The notes under the pieces were generated by a model that worked only from the letters and a program-made list of their open reading frames with translations, was not told the DNA's origin and ran no database searches. Shown one piece after another: positions 1-5,900 of a stretch of DNA of 12,077 bases (its first letter is position 1; every line of letters starts with the position of its first letter). This DNA comes from an uncultured Microcaldota archaeon. Lineage in GTDB: Archaea; Micrarchaeota; Micrarchaeia; Anstonellales; Anstonellaceae. The stretch covers positions 1 through 12,077 of the forward strand of contig CAIXYX010000085.1 in assembly GCA_903923795.1 (NCBI GenBank). The letters run 5' to 3'. A program made the position numbers and the translations under genes.

Positions 1-53
1 GCATGCGGGAGGGTCGCTCACCGAAGTCCACACGTCGGATACAAGGGAGCAAA

Positions 54-63
54 TGAATATAAA
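54..63 (-). promoter_or_regulatory. Possible TATA box for a minus-strand gene beyond the left edge
   Basis: On the minus strand this reads TTTATATT, very close to the archaeal box A consensus. A GGTGA motif follows at 22-18 and an ATG at 4-2, but the 13-base spacer between them is long. This could be the promoter of the next minus-strand gene, lying just after the end of the rfb operon. Only the first codon would be inside the window, so the gene itself cannot be tested here. Confidence 0.3.
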
Positions 64-101
64 GCATCGAATGGCGCCCGTCGGAAAAATAGGTTTGGTG
101 C

Positions 102-139
102 GAGAAGGAAAAAGCAAAAGAAAGATGCACAAAAAGAAA
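102..139 (-). terminator. T-rich terminator of the rhamnose operon
   Basis: Directly after the stop of the small membrane protein, the minus strand has several runs of 3 to 5 T separated by single other bases. Runs of T without a strong hairpin are the usual archaeal transcription stop. The place fits: the five-gene minus operon ends here and a possible new promoter begins about 40 bases further on. The function is inferred from base composition only. Confidence 0.45.
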
Positions 140-556
140 TCAGGCGCCGCCCACTTTCGGGACGATGCTCTGGGGAGTTTTGTATATCACATAAATCGCC
201 AAAGCCACGAAGGGGATATCGATAGGTGAGAGAGCCATCGACAGGAAGTCGGGGTAAGACACGACATCGTTAGGAGAGATGGTGATTCCGGATTTCAGGG
301 TGATTGGCGAGACATAGAGCACATAATACATGGCCGCCATGGCCACGAGAGCGAAAATTACAGATGCGCCGATAAGAATGTTTTTTGGCATCTTGGCATT
401 GCGCACACGCATCGAAAACCCCATCAATCCACCGCAGAGCAATGCCGCTCCCCAGATGAAATAACCCAAGATGCGGCCGAATTTGGCAGATACAAGGCCG
501 GCCATGGCGCCGCCGATAATGGCGCTGACCAGACCGACCAACAGAGAGACAATCAT
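140..556 (-). CDS. Small hydrophobic membrane protein, unknown function
   Basis: This is a 138-residue protein that I do not recognise. It has four likely membrane segments: about residues 2-22 (Gly/Ala-rich, with GxxxG-like spacing), 29-46, 59-82 and 107-125. The loop between the third and fourth is the longest and carries several Pro and Asp residues. No catalytic motif is visible. I chose the ATG at 556 over a TTG one codon earlier because a GGTG ribosome site lies at 565-562, five bases before it. The gene starts 21 bases after the rfbD stop and is the last of the minus-strand rhamnose operon, so it is probably co-transcribed with rfbABCD. A role in export or attachment of the glycan is possible from position alone, but nothing in the sequence proves it. 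Confidence 0.65.
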   Translation of the reverse strand: MIVSLLVGLVSAIIGGAMAGLVSAKFGRILGYFIWGAALLCGGLMGFSMRVRNAKMPKNILIGASVIFALVAMAAMYYVLYVSPITLKSGITISPNDVVSYPDFLSMALSPIDIPFVALAIYVIYKTPQSIVPKVGGA

Positions 557-561
557 CAAAA

Positions 562-565
562 CACC
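562..565 (-). promoter_or_regulatory. GGTG ribosome binding site for the small membrane protein
   Basis: GGTG on the minus strand lies five bases before the ATG at 556-554. It matches the core of the archaeal anti-Shine-Dalgarno complement (GGAGGTGATC). It decides the start in favour of ATG over the preceding TTG. Confidence 0.5.
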
Positions 566-577
566 AAAACCACAGAT

Positions 578-1510
578 TTATTGATTTGCTGCTGCGGGCC
601 GATTCTTCTTCATGGCCGCCAAACCCGCGTCAATGCCCATCATCTTGATGCCAGTAAGTTTCTCAGCCTTGGAATTGTCCAACAAAACATCGGGCCTCTT
701 GGCGGGAAGATTCAGGGTGGCCGAGGTTGATTTTGTCAGCAAACGAAGGTCACAGCCGAATGTCCGGCCTATGCGCTGCGCCCAATCATAGCGTGAAATT
801 CTTTCGCCGCCGGCGCAGTGGAAAATTCCTTGCGCGTCTTTTTCTATGAGGCGAGCGCAGACTGGTGCGAAATTGCCCAAATAGACTGGCTGGTTATACC
901 AGTCGTAGACAATGGAAAACGGCTCTTTGGCTGCGAATTTGTCGAGCGTCCATGTGACCATGTTGCTTTTCTGCCAAGGCATTGCCCAACCATAGGGCTG
1001 GTCGATGCGCAAGATGAGATGACGCGCTCCGGAGGCGATGATTTGCTTCTCGCCCTCGAGTTTGCTCTTGCCATATTCGTTGATTGGCGCGGGGGTGGCA
1101 TCTTCTTTGAGCGGAAGAGAAGCATCCGCAGATTTCTTTGATGTTTTTTCCTGCGCACCGCCGAAAACAAACGAAGTAGAAATATAGGCGATTTTCGCTT
1201 TCTGTTTTTTTACTATTCGGGCCAATCTGCCGCTCGCGTTCCCGTTCATCTCAAAGGCTTTTTCTGGATTTTTCTCGCACTCGTCGACATTTGTGAGCGC
1301 AGCGCAATGAATCACCCAGTCGGGCTTGTGCTGCTCGAGTGTCGAGCGCATGGAATCCTCGTCGCCGATGTCGAGCTTGACCGATTTGCTTCCAGCTGAA
1401 TGTTGGAAATAGGCGGCCACGACATCATGGCCGGATACGCTCAATTGCTCGCTGATTTCAAAACCGACAAGGCCTGATGCGCCGGTCACTAAAATTTTCA
1501 GAAAAATCAC
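578..1510 (-). CDS. rfbD: dTDP-4-dehydrorhamnose reductase (RmlD/RfbD)
   Basis: This is the final step of dTDP-L-rhamnose synthesis: NAD(P)H reduction of the 4-keto group of dTDP-4-keto-L-rhamnose. It is a short-chain dehydrogenase with a Rossmann motif GASGLVG at residues 10-16, the catalytic Tyr146-x3-Lys150 (YGKSK), Thr112 in the STSFVF segment, and the C-terminal RPDVLLDNSKA block typical of RmlD. Length is about 310 residues, near the family norm. Two oddities are visible. The usual STDYVF is STSFVF, so the Asp is missing, and there is a Lys/Ser/Ala-rich insertion at about 118-138. The coordinates use a GTG start. That GTG sits inside a ribosome-site-like GGAAGTGAT, and a CTG at 1501-1499, just before KILVTG where homologues usually begin, is an attractive alternative. 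The gene follows rfbC after ten bases. Confidence 0.9.
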   Translation of the reverse strand: MIFLKILVTGASGLVGFEISEQLSVSGHDVVAAYFQHSAGSKSVKLDIGDEDSMRSTLEQHKPDWVIHCAALTNVDECEKNPEKAFEMNGNASGRLARIVKKQKAKIAYISTSFVFGGAQEKTSKKSADASLPLKEDATPAPINEYGKSKLEGEKQIIASGARHLILRIDQPYGWAMPWQKSNMVTWTLDKFAAKEPFSIVYDWYNQPVYLGNFAPVCARLIEKDAQGIFHCAGGERISRYDWAQRIGRTFGCDLRLLTKSTSATLNLPAKRPDVLLDNSKAEKLTGIKMMGIDAGLAAMKKNRPAAANQ

Positions 1511-1520
1511 TTCCTCTTAT

Positions 1521-2081
1521 TTATTCGAATTTTTCGCATGAGTTGATGCCCGGCCATTTCATGTCGCGCTCGGAACAGGTGGGCCCAACCACTTTAGGCC
1601 AGGCGATTTTAAGCGTGGGATCATCGAAGCGGACACCTCTCTCTGCGGCGGGCGCATACATGTTGTCCACCATGTAATGGATTTGAGTCTCGTCGCTTAG
1701 AGCCATGTAGCCATGGGCGAATCCGCGCGGCACATAAACAGTCGGCCCGTCGCGCTCGGACAGGCGCACACCTGTCCATTTGCCAAATGTCGGCGAGCTT
1801 TTGCGCAAATCGACGAGCACATCATAGGCCTCGCCCTTGACGCATGTGACGAGCTTTGCCTGCGCATGCGCTCCGGCCTGGTAATGAAGCCCGCGCAGCA
1901 CGCCTTTTTTCGAAATTGAGAGGAATTCCATCTTGATTTCGAATTTGACTCCTGCTTTTTGCAGAGTCGGCTGTGTGAGCATGACATGAAATGAGCCGCG
2001 GGGGTCAGGAAAAGACAAAGTCTTGATTAGAAATGCGCCCGAGAGGGGCAATTCGATTATTTTGTTCATTTGGTCTGCCAT
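1521..2081 (-). CDS. rfbC: dTDP-4-dehydrorhamnose 3,5-epimerase (RmlC/RfbC)
   Basis: This cupin-fold enzyme epimerises C3 and C5 of dTDP-4-keto-6-deoxyglucose to give the L-sugar. Visible family marks are FPDPRGSF (24-31), the RGLHYQ segment with the catalytic His at 66 (63-68), AQAKLV with the substrate Lys (73-78), VPRGFAHGY (117-125), the catalytic-type Tyr142 in NMYAP, and the closing FDDPTLKIAWP (152-162). At 186 residues it is full length. It begins with ATG, 32 bases after rfbB. No ribosome site is obvious, but an A/T-rich stretch sits about 18-27 bases upstream. It could therefore be transcribed both from the operon promoter and from its own leaderless start. Confidence 0.93.
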   Translation of the reverse strand: MADQMNKIIELPLSGAFLIKTLSFPDPRGSFHVMLTQPTLQKAGVKFEIKMEFLSISKKGVLRGLHYQAGAHAQAKLVTCVKGEAYDVLVDLRKSSPTFGKWTGVRLSERDGPTVYVPRGFAHGYMALSDETQIHYMVDNMYAPAAERGVRFDDPTLKIAWPKVVGPTCSERDMKWPGINSCEKFE

Positions 2082-2098
2082 AAAAACACGTCATGAAA

Positions 2099-2108
2099 TT
2101 ATTTATTT
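2099..2108 (-). promoter_or_regulatory. Possible internal TATA box for rfbC
   Basis: The 32-base gap between rfbB and rfbC reads almost entirely A and T on the minus strand, including AATAAATAAT about 18-27 bases before the rfbC ATG. No Shine-Dalgarno motif is present. This suggests an internal leaderless promoter, but an A/T-rich spacer with no role is equally possible. Confidence 0.3.
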
Positions 2109-2113
2109 TTATT

Positions 2114-3073
2114 TTATTTGTCGATGACGACCGGCGCCCACCATTTCTTGTTGGCAGAATACCAGTCCACCGTGGCTTTGAGCCCCTGCTCCAGTGTGAC
2201 CTGCGGCTTCCAGCCCAATGCCTTCAATTTCTTCGTGTCGATGGCATAGCGCCAGTCATGGCCTTTTCGGTCCTCGACATATTGGAGCGAGCTTTCATTT
2301 TTGCCGGTGAGAACAAGCAACTGTTTGGCAATTTCGATGTTTGCTTTGCCGTCCATCATGCCGATGTTGTATGTGCCAAGTGCGTTCTTTTGAAGCAGGA
2401 GAAGAATGGCTTCGCAGTTGTCGCGCACATATGTCCAGTCGCGCACATTCTTGCCGGTGCCATAAATCGGGATGGTCTTGTTGCGAATCAGGTTTGTTAT
2501 TGCGCGGGGGATGAATTTTTCGGGGTGCTGGTTGGGGCCGTAGTTGTTCGAGCTGCGCGTTATTGTGCTCGAAAGACCGTAGGTGTGCTCATAGGCGCGC
2601 ACCATCAATTCGGCGCCGGCTTTTGAAGCGGAATAGGGGGAATTGGGCGCGAGGTTGTCCTCCTCTTTGAAAAAGCCTTTCTCGCGGCTGCCATACACCT
2701 CGTCGGTGGAGATGTGGAAAAATCGTTTATGACCAGCCGCGAGAGCAGATTCGAGAAGAGTCTGCGTGCCGAGCACGTCTGTTTTGGCGAATTCTCCGGC
2801 TGAGATTATCGAGCGGTCCACATGGGTCTCGGCGGCGAAATGCACGATGATGTCGATCTCTTTTGCGAGTTTTGCCATGAGGCCGTGGTCGAGGATGTCG
2901 CCCTTGACAAATTTGTAGCGAGAGTTGTTTTTGAGGTCTTCGACGTTTTCCAATCTGCCCGCATAAGTGAGTTTGTCGAGATTGATTATCTCGATTGAGG
3001 AGTCTTTCTCAAGAGCCAGATGAATGAAGTGGCTGCCGATAAAACCGCAGCCGCCTGTGACAAGCAGTCTCAT
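2114..3073 (-). CDS. rfbB: dTDP-glucose 4,6-dehydratase (RmlB/RfbB)
   Basis: This NAD-dependent extended short-chain dehydrogenase converts dTDP-glucose to dTDP-4-keto-6-deoxyglucose, the second step of the rhamnose pathway. The Rossmann motif GGCGFIG is at residues 7-13. The catalytic Thr123-Asp124-Glu125 lies in HISTDEVYG, and Tyr147-x3-Lys151 in YSASK. The Asp-Glu pair marks a 4,6-dehydratase rather than an epimerase. RSSNNYGPNQHPEKFIPR (173-190) and the RDWTYVRDN block (211-219) are also typical. At 319 residues it is slightly short but complete. The ATG overlaps the rfbA stop by four bases, and a GGTGA ribosome site inside the end of rfbA precedes it by four bases, so the two genes are likely translationally coupled. 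Confidence 0.95.
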   Translation of the reverse strand: MRLLVTGGCGFIGSHFIHLALEKDSSIEIINLDKLTYAGRLENVEDLKNNSRYKFVKGDILDHGLMAKLAKEIDIIVHFAAETHVDRSIISAGEFAKTDVLGTQTLLESALAAGHKRFFHISTDEVYGSREKGFFKEEDNLAPNSPYSASKAGAELMVRAYEHTYGLSSTITRSSNNYGPNQHPEKFIPRAITNLIRNKTIPIYGTGKNVRDWTYVRDNCEAILLLLQKNALGTYNIGMMDGKANIEIAKQLLVLTGKNESSLQYVEDRKGHDWRYAIDTKKLKALGWKPQVTLEQGLKATVDWYSANKKWWAPVVIDK

Positions 3074-3801
3074 TGGCTCACCCCATTTTTGCGGTTGCGC
3101 GCCATGACGGAGGCGCGGTGAAGGGATTCGAATGTGCCGGCGTCGGACCAGTCGCCCTTTAGTTGATGGAATTCTGCCTTGCCCGCTTTCACGAAGTGAT
3201 TATTCACATCTGTTATTTCCAATTCACCGCGGCCCGATGGCTTGAGCTTGTGAATCACGTCGAAAAGAGATGCGCCGTTGTAGAGGTAGAGGCCGGTGAC
3301 TGCGAGATTTGATTTGGGTATTTTTGGCTTCTCCTCGATTGAGAGGATTTTGTTGCCCTTTACTTCAGCCACGCCGAAGCGCTGCGGGTCTGGCACTGAC
3401 TTTAGGAAGAGGCCGGCCTCGGATTTTGAAGCGGCGAATTTGCGGATTGGCTCTGACAAATCCTCTGAGAATATGTTGTCGCCGAGGCAGATGACGACTT
3501 TGTCTTTGCCAACAAAATCCTCGGCCATGCCCACAGCCTGCGCTATGCCGCCCGGCTCGCTCTGGAAGCGGAATGTGAACTGGCAGCCCATCGAACTGCC
3601 ATCCCCGAGCACCTTGACAAAATCGCCGGCAGATTCGGGGCCGGTGATGATGAGAATGTTGGTTATGCCGGCCGCTTTTAGCAGCTGGATTGGGTAGAAA
3701 ATCATCGGCTGGTCAAAGACCGGCAGAAGATGCTTGTTTGTGACCAGCGTTAAGGGGCGCAGTCTCGTGCCCAGGCCGCCGGCGCATATGACTCCTTTCA
3801 T
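3070..3801 (-). CDS. rfbA: Glucose-1-phosphate thymidylyltransferase (RmlA/RfbA)
   Basis: This enzyme makes dTDP-glucose from dTTP and glucose-1-phosphate, the entry step to dTDP-L-rhamnose. The N-terminal nucleotide-binding signature AGGLGTRLRPLT is at 7-18. The substrate and metal motif LGDNIF is at 106-111, EEKPKIP follows in the middle, and GDWSDAGTF sits near the C-terminus. At 243 residues it belongs to the short form of the family (about 240 residues), lacking the C-terminal helices of the roughly 290-residue enterobacterial enzyme. It is the first gene of the minus operon. It has no ribosome site before its ATG but has a TATA-like box 24-32 bases upstream, shared with the divergent glycosyltransferase gene, so it is probably translated from a leaderless mRNA. 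Confidence 0.95.
   Translation of the reverse strand: MKGVICAGGLGTRLRPLTLVTNKHLLPVFDQPMIFYPIQLLKAAGITNILIITGPESAGDFVKVLGDGSSMGCQFTFRFQSEPGGIAQAVGMAEDFVGKDKVVICLGDNIFSEDLSEPIRKFAASKSEAGLFLKSVPDPQRFGVAEVKGNKILSIEEKPKIPKSNLAVTGLYLYNGASLFDVIHKLKPSGRGELEITDVNNHFVKAGKAEFHQLKGDWSDAGTFESLHRASVMARNRKNGVSQ
3078..3082 (-). promoter_or_regulatory. GGTGA ribosome binding site for rfbB
   Basis: GGTGA on the minus strand lies inside the last codons of rfbA, four bases before the rfbB ATG at 3073-3071. It matches the archaeal anti-Shine-Dalgarno complement and supports the four-base-overlap start of rfbB. Confidence 0.6.
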
Positions 3802-3820
3802 AGACTAAGATTGGCACTTT

Positions 3821-3838
3821 AGGGTATAAAAAACCCCT
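3821..3838. promoter_or_regulatory. Shared divergent TATA element between rfbA and the glycosyltransferase
   Basis: The core TATAAAAAA (3825-3833) is flanked by AGGG and CCCT, making an imperfect palindrome. On the plus strand the core begins 29 bases before the glycosyltransferase ATG at 3854. On the minus strand it lies 24-32 bases before the rfbA ATG at 3801. Both distances fit archaeal leaderless promoters, and the intergenic region is only 52 bases. No bacterial -35/-10 pair with normal spacing is present. One element may therefore serve both directions. Confidence 0.5.
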
Positions 3839-3853
3839 CATGTAGAGAGTGGC

Positions 3854-4888
3854 ATGGCATCGGAGCAGGCTAAATCAAGGGCATTGGCCAAGACATCCGC
3901 CAAGGCATCGACCGAGGCACCACTTGACGTGTCGGTTGTGGTGCTTGGCTATAACACCAAAGACTATCTCTCGGATTGTTTCAACTCCATTTTGGCGCAG
4001 ACCGGCGCGAAGTTCGAAACGCTCTATGTTGACAATGCCTCCGCGGACGGTTCGGCAGAATTTGTGAAAAACAATTTCAAGGCCGTGCGCGTGATTTCGA
4101 GCCCGTCGAATACGGGCTATGCTGGCGGGAACAATTTCGGCGCTGCATCGGCGCGGGGAGAGTATTTGTTGATTGTCAATCCCGACATTATTGCACAGGC
4201 GGGCTGGCTGTCGAAGCTGCTGCAATTCGCGCGACAAAAGGAGAGGGAAGGAGAAGATGTCATCGCCTGCTCGAAAGTGGTTCTGGCAGACAAACCAGAC
4301 ACCATCAATTCGCTCGGACTTTTCATGAGCAGTTTGGGATTCTCGGGCTCGGTCGGGGACGGCGAGAAAAGCGAAAAATACACACAACCAATCGAGATGT
4401 TCGCGCCGACCGGCTGCTCATTTCTCATCCGCCGCGAGACTTTCCTCTCGCTTGGCGGATTTGATGAGAGTTTCTTCATGTATGACGAGGATTTGGACTT
4501 GGGCTGGAGAGCGGCGAATAGGGGCATTGCGACATGGATGGCGCCCTCTTCGGTGATTTGGCACAAATACAAAAAATTCTCCGGTCGGGCGGCGCCATAT
4601 TATCAGACGGCGAGAAACCGGCTTTGGGCTGTGCGCAAGAACGAGCGTGGCATTAGAATGTTCATGCTCGCAGTCACGTGCAAATTGTTCAATTCCGTAC
4701 TCGCATTAGGCATGCTGCTCAAATTAAAGCCCGGCATCTCGCTCGCCCTGTTCCGTGCCAACTGGTCTGGCTGCTTCTCGCCGGTGAAAAAAGATGAGAT
4801 GGCCGGCGGGCCGGCGGGAAAGAAGATACTTGGCTTTGGCGTGACAATGCCCATATTTTTCAAAAAGCTGGCCAAACATTCGAAGTGA
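3854..4888 (+). CDS. Family 2 glycosyltransferase, rhamnosyltransferase-like
   Basis: This is an inverting GT-A glycosyltransferase of family GT2, WbbL-like. The donor-binding region starts at about residue 25 with VSVVVLGYN. It is followed by VDNASADGS (59-67), NTGYAGGNNFG (86-96) and the metal-binding region GEYLLIVNPD (102-111). FFMYDEDLDLGWR (207-219) supplies the acceptor/catalytic ED pair, with a conserved IWHK at 235-238. A hydrophobic stretch at about 268-300 could associate with the membrane. Residues 1-23 are an Ala/Lys/Ser/Thr-rich extension before the domain. Length is 344 residues. Many GT2 members of this type transfer rhamnose, and the divergent rfbABCD operon makes dTDP-rhamnose, so rhamnosyl transfer is a reasonable but unproven call. 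The ATG has no ribosome site and a TATA box at about -27. Confidence 0.88.
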   Translation: MASEQAKSRALAKTSAKASTEAPLDVSVVVLGYNTKDYLSDCFNSILAQTGAKFETLYVDNASADGSAEFVKNNFKAVRVISSPSNTGYAGGNNFGAASARGEYLLIVNPDIIAQAGWLSKLLQFARQKEREGEDVIACSKVVLADKPDTINSLGLFMSSLGFSGSVGDGEKSEKYTQPIEMFAPTGCSFLIRRETFLSLGGFDESFFMYDEDLDLGWRAANRGIATWMAPSSVIWHKYKKFSGRAAPYYQTARNRLWAVRKNERGIRMFMLAVTCKLFNSVLALGMLLKLKPGISLALFRANWSGCFSPVKKDEMAGGPAGKKILGFGVTMPIFFKKLAKHSK

Positions 4889-4929
4889 TGCGCATATCTA
4901 CAAAGTAGAGATTAGCTCGAACTTCGGGA
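4889..4929. other. Convergent gap between the glycosyltransferase and fic
   Basis: This 41-base spacer separates two genes that point at each other. It holds a small hairpin, TCTAC-AAA-GTAGA. CGAAGT at the end of the glycosyltransferase gene also pairs with ACTTCG near the end of the gap. No long T run is present on either strand, so a terminator is uncertain. Confidence 0.3.
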
Positions 4930-5805
4930 TTATTTCCAGTATTCGCTATACTGATTCACAAATACCTCAACCAGATATTTCACAAATGCCCGCTCTTTGT
5001 GATCGATGTCGAACTTCTGCAACTCCAAGTAGTACACAACCTTCTTGTCATTGAAAATATTGAGCAATGGATAGCCATTCTTCAACAACACGAAATTCGC
5101 AAGCAGCCGCGCCATACGCCCGTTTCCGTCGCGGAATGGGTGCACCCGCACGAACTTGAGATGCAAGCGGCTTGACAGCTCGAATGGATGCAATTTTTTC
5201 CTCGCCGCCCCGTACCATATCACGAGCTCTTGCATCATCCGCGGCACTTGCACATGCGGAGGGCAGATATAATTCCCGACCCGCACGTCAACGCCCCGAT
5301 ATCTCCCCGCATCGGCCATGATGCCCTCCTGCTCGATGAAATGCAGCTTGAGAATCATCTCCTCATCCAACTCTCCCCCATGCTCAAAAAGGAAATCGAT
5401 GCAGCGCTTCATGTTCTGCACTTCGCGCACATCCCGCTCTTTCCGCTGCGCGGGCCCGAACTTGCCCTTGAGCACGCTATCGGTCTCTTTCAGTGTGAGC
5501 GTGTTCCCCTCTATGGCATTGGTGTTGTATATGAAGCTCACCAACCGCTCCCTCTCCTCCCCCCAAAGCTTTTTGTCGAGCGGATGGCGGGCTGAATAGT
5601 GTTTTTGGATGGTGTCGATGGCGAGGGCCTCCCGCTTGGTGAGGTGGCGGGCGACGCGGACAGGGTTTGTTTTACCGGCCAGCGCGGTTGGTATGGCAGT
5701 ACCCAAATATCGCCGGACCTTCTTGAATTTCCCATTTACCCTCTGATTAGTCGTGAAGTAATAGTACGTTTTTTTGGAAATGGTTTTCTTCTCGATGTAG
5801 CCCAT
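4930..5805 (-). CDS. Fic-domain protein (AMP-transferase type)
   Basis: Fic proteins usually transfer AMP from ATP to a Ser, Thr or Tyr hydroxyl of a target protein. The catalytic motif HPFRDGNGRMAR is complete at residues 222-233, including His222 and the anion-binding GNGR. The regulatory inhibitory motif (S/T)xxxE(G/N) is present as TNAIEG at 95-100, upstream of the Fic core, so this is a class II, self-inhibited type. The flap segment is around ICPPHVQVPRM (180-190). Residues 1-36 form a basic, Tyr-rich N-terminal segment (YIEKK, KKTYYYF, RRYLG) that I associate, from memory, with archaeal Fic proteins. I chose the ATG at 5805 (291 residues) over an upstream GTG because a TATA-like box sits 20-29 bases before it. 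No antitoxin partner is visible. It interrupts the sugar genes and may be unrelated to them. Confidence 0.9.
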   Translation of the reverse strand: MGYIEKKTISKKTYYYFTTNQRVNGKFKKVRRYLGTAIPTALAGKTNPVRVARHLTKREALAIDTIQKHYSARHPLDKKLWGEERERLVSFIYNTNAIEGNTLTLKETDSVLKGKFGPAQRKERDVREVQNMKRCIDFLFEHGGELDEEMILKLHFIEQEGIMADAGRYRGVDVRVGNYICPPHVQVPRMMQELVIWYGAARKKLHPFELSSRLHLKFVRVHPFRDGNGRMARLLANFVLLKNGYPLLNIFNDKKVVYYLELQKFDIDHKERAFVKYLVEVFVNQYSEYWK

Positions 5806-5812
5806 AAGTGGA

Positions 5813-5848
5813 TTAGGGGGCACACTATTATATGCGTTTAGGGGGCAC
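5813..5848 (-). promoter_or_regulatory. Fic promoter with an 11-base direct repeat around the TATA box
   Basis: The perfect direct repeat TTAGGGGGCAC (plus-strand reading) occurs at 5813-5823 and 5838-5848, 25 bases apart. Between the copies the minus strand reads GCATATAATAGT, a TATA-like box about 20-29 bases before the fic ATG. Repeats on both sides of a core promoter are typical of operators. Binding by a regulator, possibly Fic itself or its product, is inference. Confidence 0.45.
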
Positions 5849-5900
5849 TTGCAGCAAACGGCGCAGACGCATTTATCGAGATTATTACAGGCTATTTCGC

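Noticed and set aside
71..229. A 52-codon plus-strand open frame starting with ATG after an A/T-rich patch
   Set aside because: Its second half is antisense to the small membrane protein, its composition is Lys-rich only because it crosses the terminator tract, and no ribosome site is seen.
3811..3830. TTGGCA and TATAAA as a bacterial -35/-10 promoter for the glycosyltransferase
   Set aside because: The spacing between the two boxes is only eight bases, far short of the usual 17, whereas the TATA position fits an archaeal leaderless promoter.
3875..4387. A 170-codon open frame on the minus strand opposite the glycosyltransferase
   Set aside because: It is antisense to the conserved GT2 core, and its translation shows no family features.
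5806..5823. Extension of Fic by six residues to a GTG codon
   Set aside because: The GTG is part of the direct repeat and lies too close to the TATA-like box to be inside the transcript. The ATG at 5805 fits the promoter spacing.
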